This document shows, in pieces, positions 63,641-64,000 of a stretch of 64,000 nt of DNA (position 1 is its first letter; every line of letters starts with the position of its first letter). The position numbers and the translations under genes were made by a program. Source of the DNA: Anaspis maculata (Eukaryota; Arthropoda; Insecta; Coleoptera; Scraptiidae). Where the stretch lies: NCBI GenBank assembly GCA_949128115.1, contig OX421968.1, forward strand, positions 56,499,423 through 56,563,422. Reading direction: 5' to 3'. The notes below the pieces were generated by a model, which was not told the DNA's origin, ran no database searches, and was given only the letters and a program-made list of their open reading frames with translations.

Positions 63641-64000
63641 TTCAGGCTCCAACCCACGTGACTCCAGGCTTTAACCCACGTGACTTTGAAAACGATCGGT
63701 CACCACTTTTGAAGTTGGCAGCTACTCTTTCCAAACGCAACATCTGACGAACGAACACAAATATAGAAAAGAAGACACAATTGTTATCCAAAAAGTTCAG
63801 GTTCGATCCCACGTGACTCCGGGCTCCAACCCACGTGACTTCAGGCGCCAACCCACGTGACTTTGAGAACGATCGGTCACCACCTCTGAAGTTGGCAGCT
63901 ACCCTTTCCAAACGCAACATCTGACGAACGAACACAAATATAGAAAAAAAGACACAATTGTTATCCAAAAAGTTCAAGTTTTAACCCACGTGACTTCAGG
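63641..64000 (+). repeat. Right window edge: restart of the CTCCGGG / CACCTCTGAAG monomers
   Basis: After the ACACATGTGT monomer the sequence joins directly to the group that begins at about 45,570 and 59,135. It repeats CTCCAGGCTTTAACC, GAAAAGAAGACAC, CTCCGGGCTCC, GGCGCC and CACCTCTGAAG. The array continues past the window end. Confidence 0.85.

Larger units (their letters stand above)
1..64000 (+). repeat. Tandem satellite array filling the whole window
   Basis: Every stretch I read is a copy of the same monomer, always in the same orientation. A monomer is a 111-bp core (starting ACTTTGAAAACGATCGG, ending near GTTATCCAAAA) followed by 2 to 5 copies of a 22-bp element containing CACGTG. 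Monomers measured between 73 and 3722 are 155, 176, 177, 199 or 221 bp and average 182 bp, implying about 350 in the window. A hand count of the 177-bp consensus gives A 60, C 49, G 28, T 40, or 43.5 percent GC. The plus strand is therefore A/C-rich throughout. The array runs off both window ends, so its total length is unknown. A eukaryotic heterochromatic satellite is the natural reading; I do not recognise the family. Confidence 0.97.

Noticed and set aside
762..63977. Dozens of minus-strand open frames of 60-116 codons with a shared peptide (NNCVFFSIFVFVRQMLRLERVAANFKSGDRSFS split over pieces)
   Set aside because: They recur at the satellite period, start at TTG or GTG where checked, and end at stops made by the frame shift of the 22-bp element. 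None extends beyond about two monomers. The peptide simply translates the core. No independent gene signal is present.
1..64000. CRISPR array (regular repeats with spacers)
   Set aside because: The intervals between 22-bp elements contain no unique spacers. The 111-bp core is itself repeated, and there are no cas genes or leader.
1..64000. CENP-B box in the core
   Set aside because: I looked for the TTCG-A-CGGG pattern on both strands. GTTCGTTCGTCAG on the minus strand has TTCG but lacks the A and CGGG positions, so there is no match.
1..64000. Telomeric or rDNA spacer repeat
   Set aside because: No telomere-type hexamer runs and no rRNA sequence appear anywhere in the window. Repeated enhancer-like units in an rDNA spacer would be expected to be interrupted by rRNA genes within 64 kb.
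1..64000. Bacterial or phage origin
   Set aside because: Sixty-four kilobases without a single credible gene, made of higher-order tandem repeats, does not fit a prokaryotic replicon.

Overview
The whole 64 kb window is one uninterrupted tandem satellite array. I found no gene, RNA gene, mobile element, CRISPR array or unique single-copy sequence in it. All repeat units read in the same direction. A gene-free, hierarchically organised array of this size points to a eukaryotic chromosome (centromeric, pericentromeric, subtelomeric or other heterochromatin). Nothing in the sequence identifies the species.

The repeat has three levels. (1) A 22-bp element that begins ACTTCAGGCTTCAA and ends CCCACGTG, so it carries the palindrome CACGTG. 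(2) A monomer made of a 111-bp core plus a run of 2 to 5 of the 22-bp elements. Its length follows 111 + 22k, giving 155, 177, 199 or 221 bp. Twenty monomers measured from position 73 to 3722 average 182 bp, so the window holds about 350 monomers and about 1,100 of the 22-bp elements. (3) Higher-order repeats, in which blocks of about 5 to 35 monomers are duplicated nearly exactly. Examples are spacings of 3,649 bp at the left end, 1,725, 3,513 and 3,296 bp in the first half, 1,703 bp near 33-36 kb, and 2,284, 3,593 and 13,565 bp in the right third.

Layout: 1-8.3 kb is a 20-monomer higher-order repeat present twice plus a third copy that lost five monomers. 6.9-10.0 kb is a 1,725-bp tandem duplication ending in an irregular junction near 10,010. 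10.0-19.6 kb contains a copy of 5.8-8.3 kb and a 3,513-bp tandem duplication. 19.7-26.3 kb is a 3,296-bp tandem duplication. 26.3-28.4 kb ends in a fresh run of five identical 177-bp monomers. 28.4-33.1 kb repeats 16.8-21.5 kb. 32.4-35.8 kb is a 1,703-bp tandem duplication. 35.8-43.7 kb is a finer mosaic. 43.7-64 kb is dominated by different monomer variants and by nested duplications, including a 6.3-kb block present at 43.7-50.1 and 57.3-63.6 kb.

Short open frames of about 60-116 codons recur on the minus strand, with a few on the plus strand. They follow the satellite periodicity, begin at TTG or GTG rather than ATG wherever I checked, and stop where the 22-bp element shifts frame. I treat them as by-products of the repeat, with one oddity: the 177-bp monomer is exactly 59 codons, and some monomer variants are open throughout on the minus strand. 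No computation was run. Block boundaries were placed by eye and are good to a few tens of bases.
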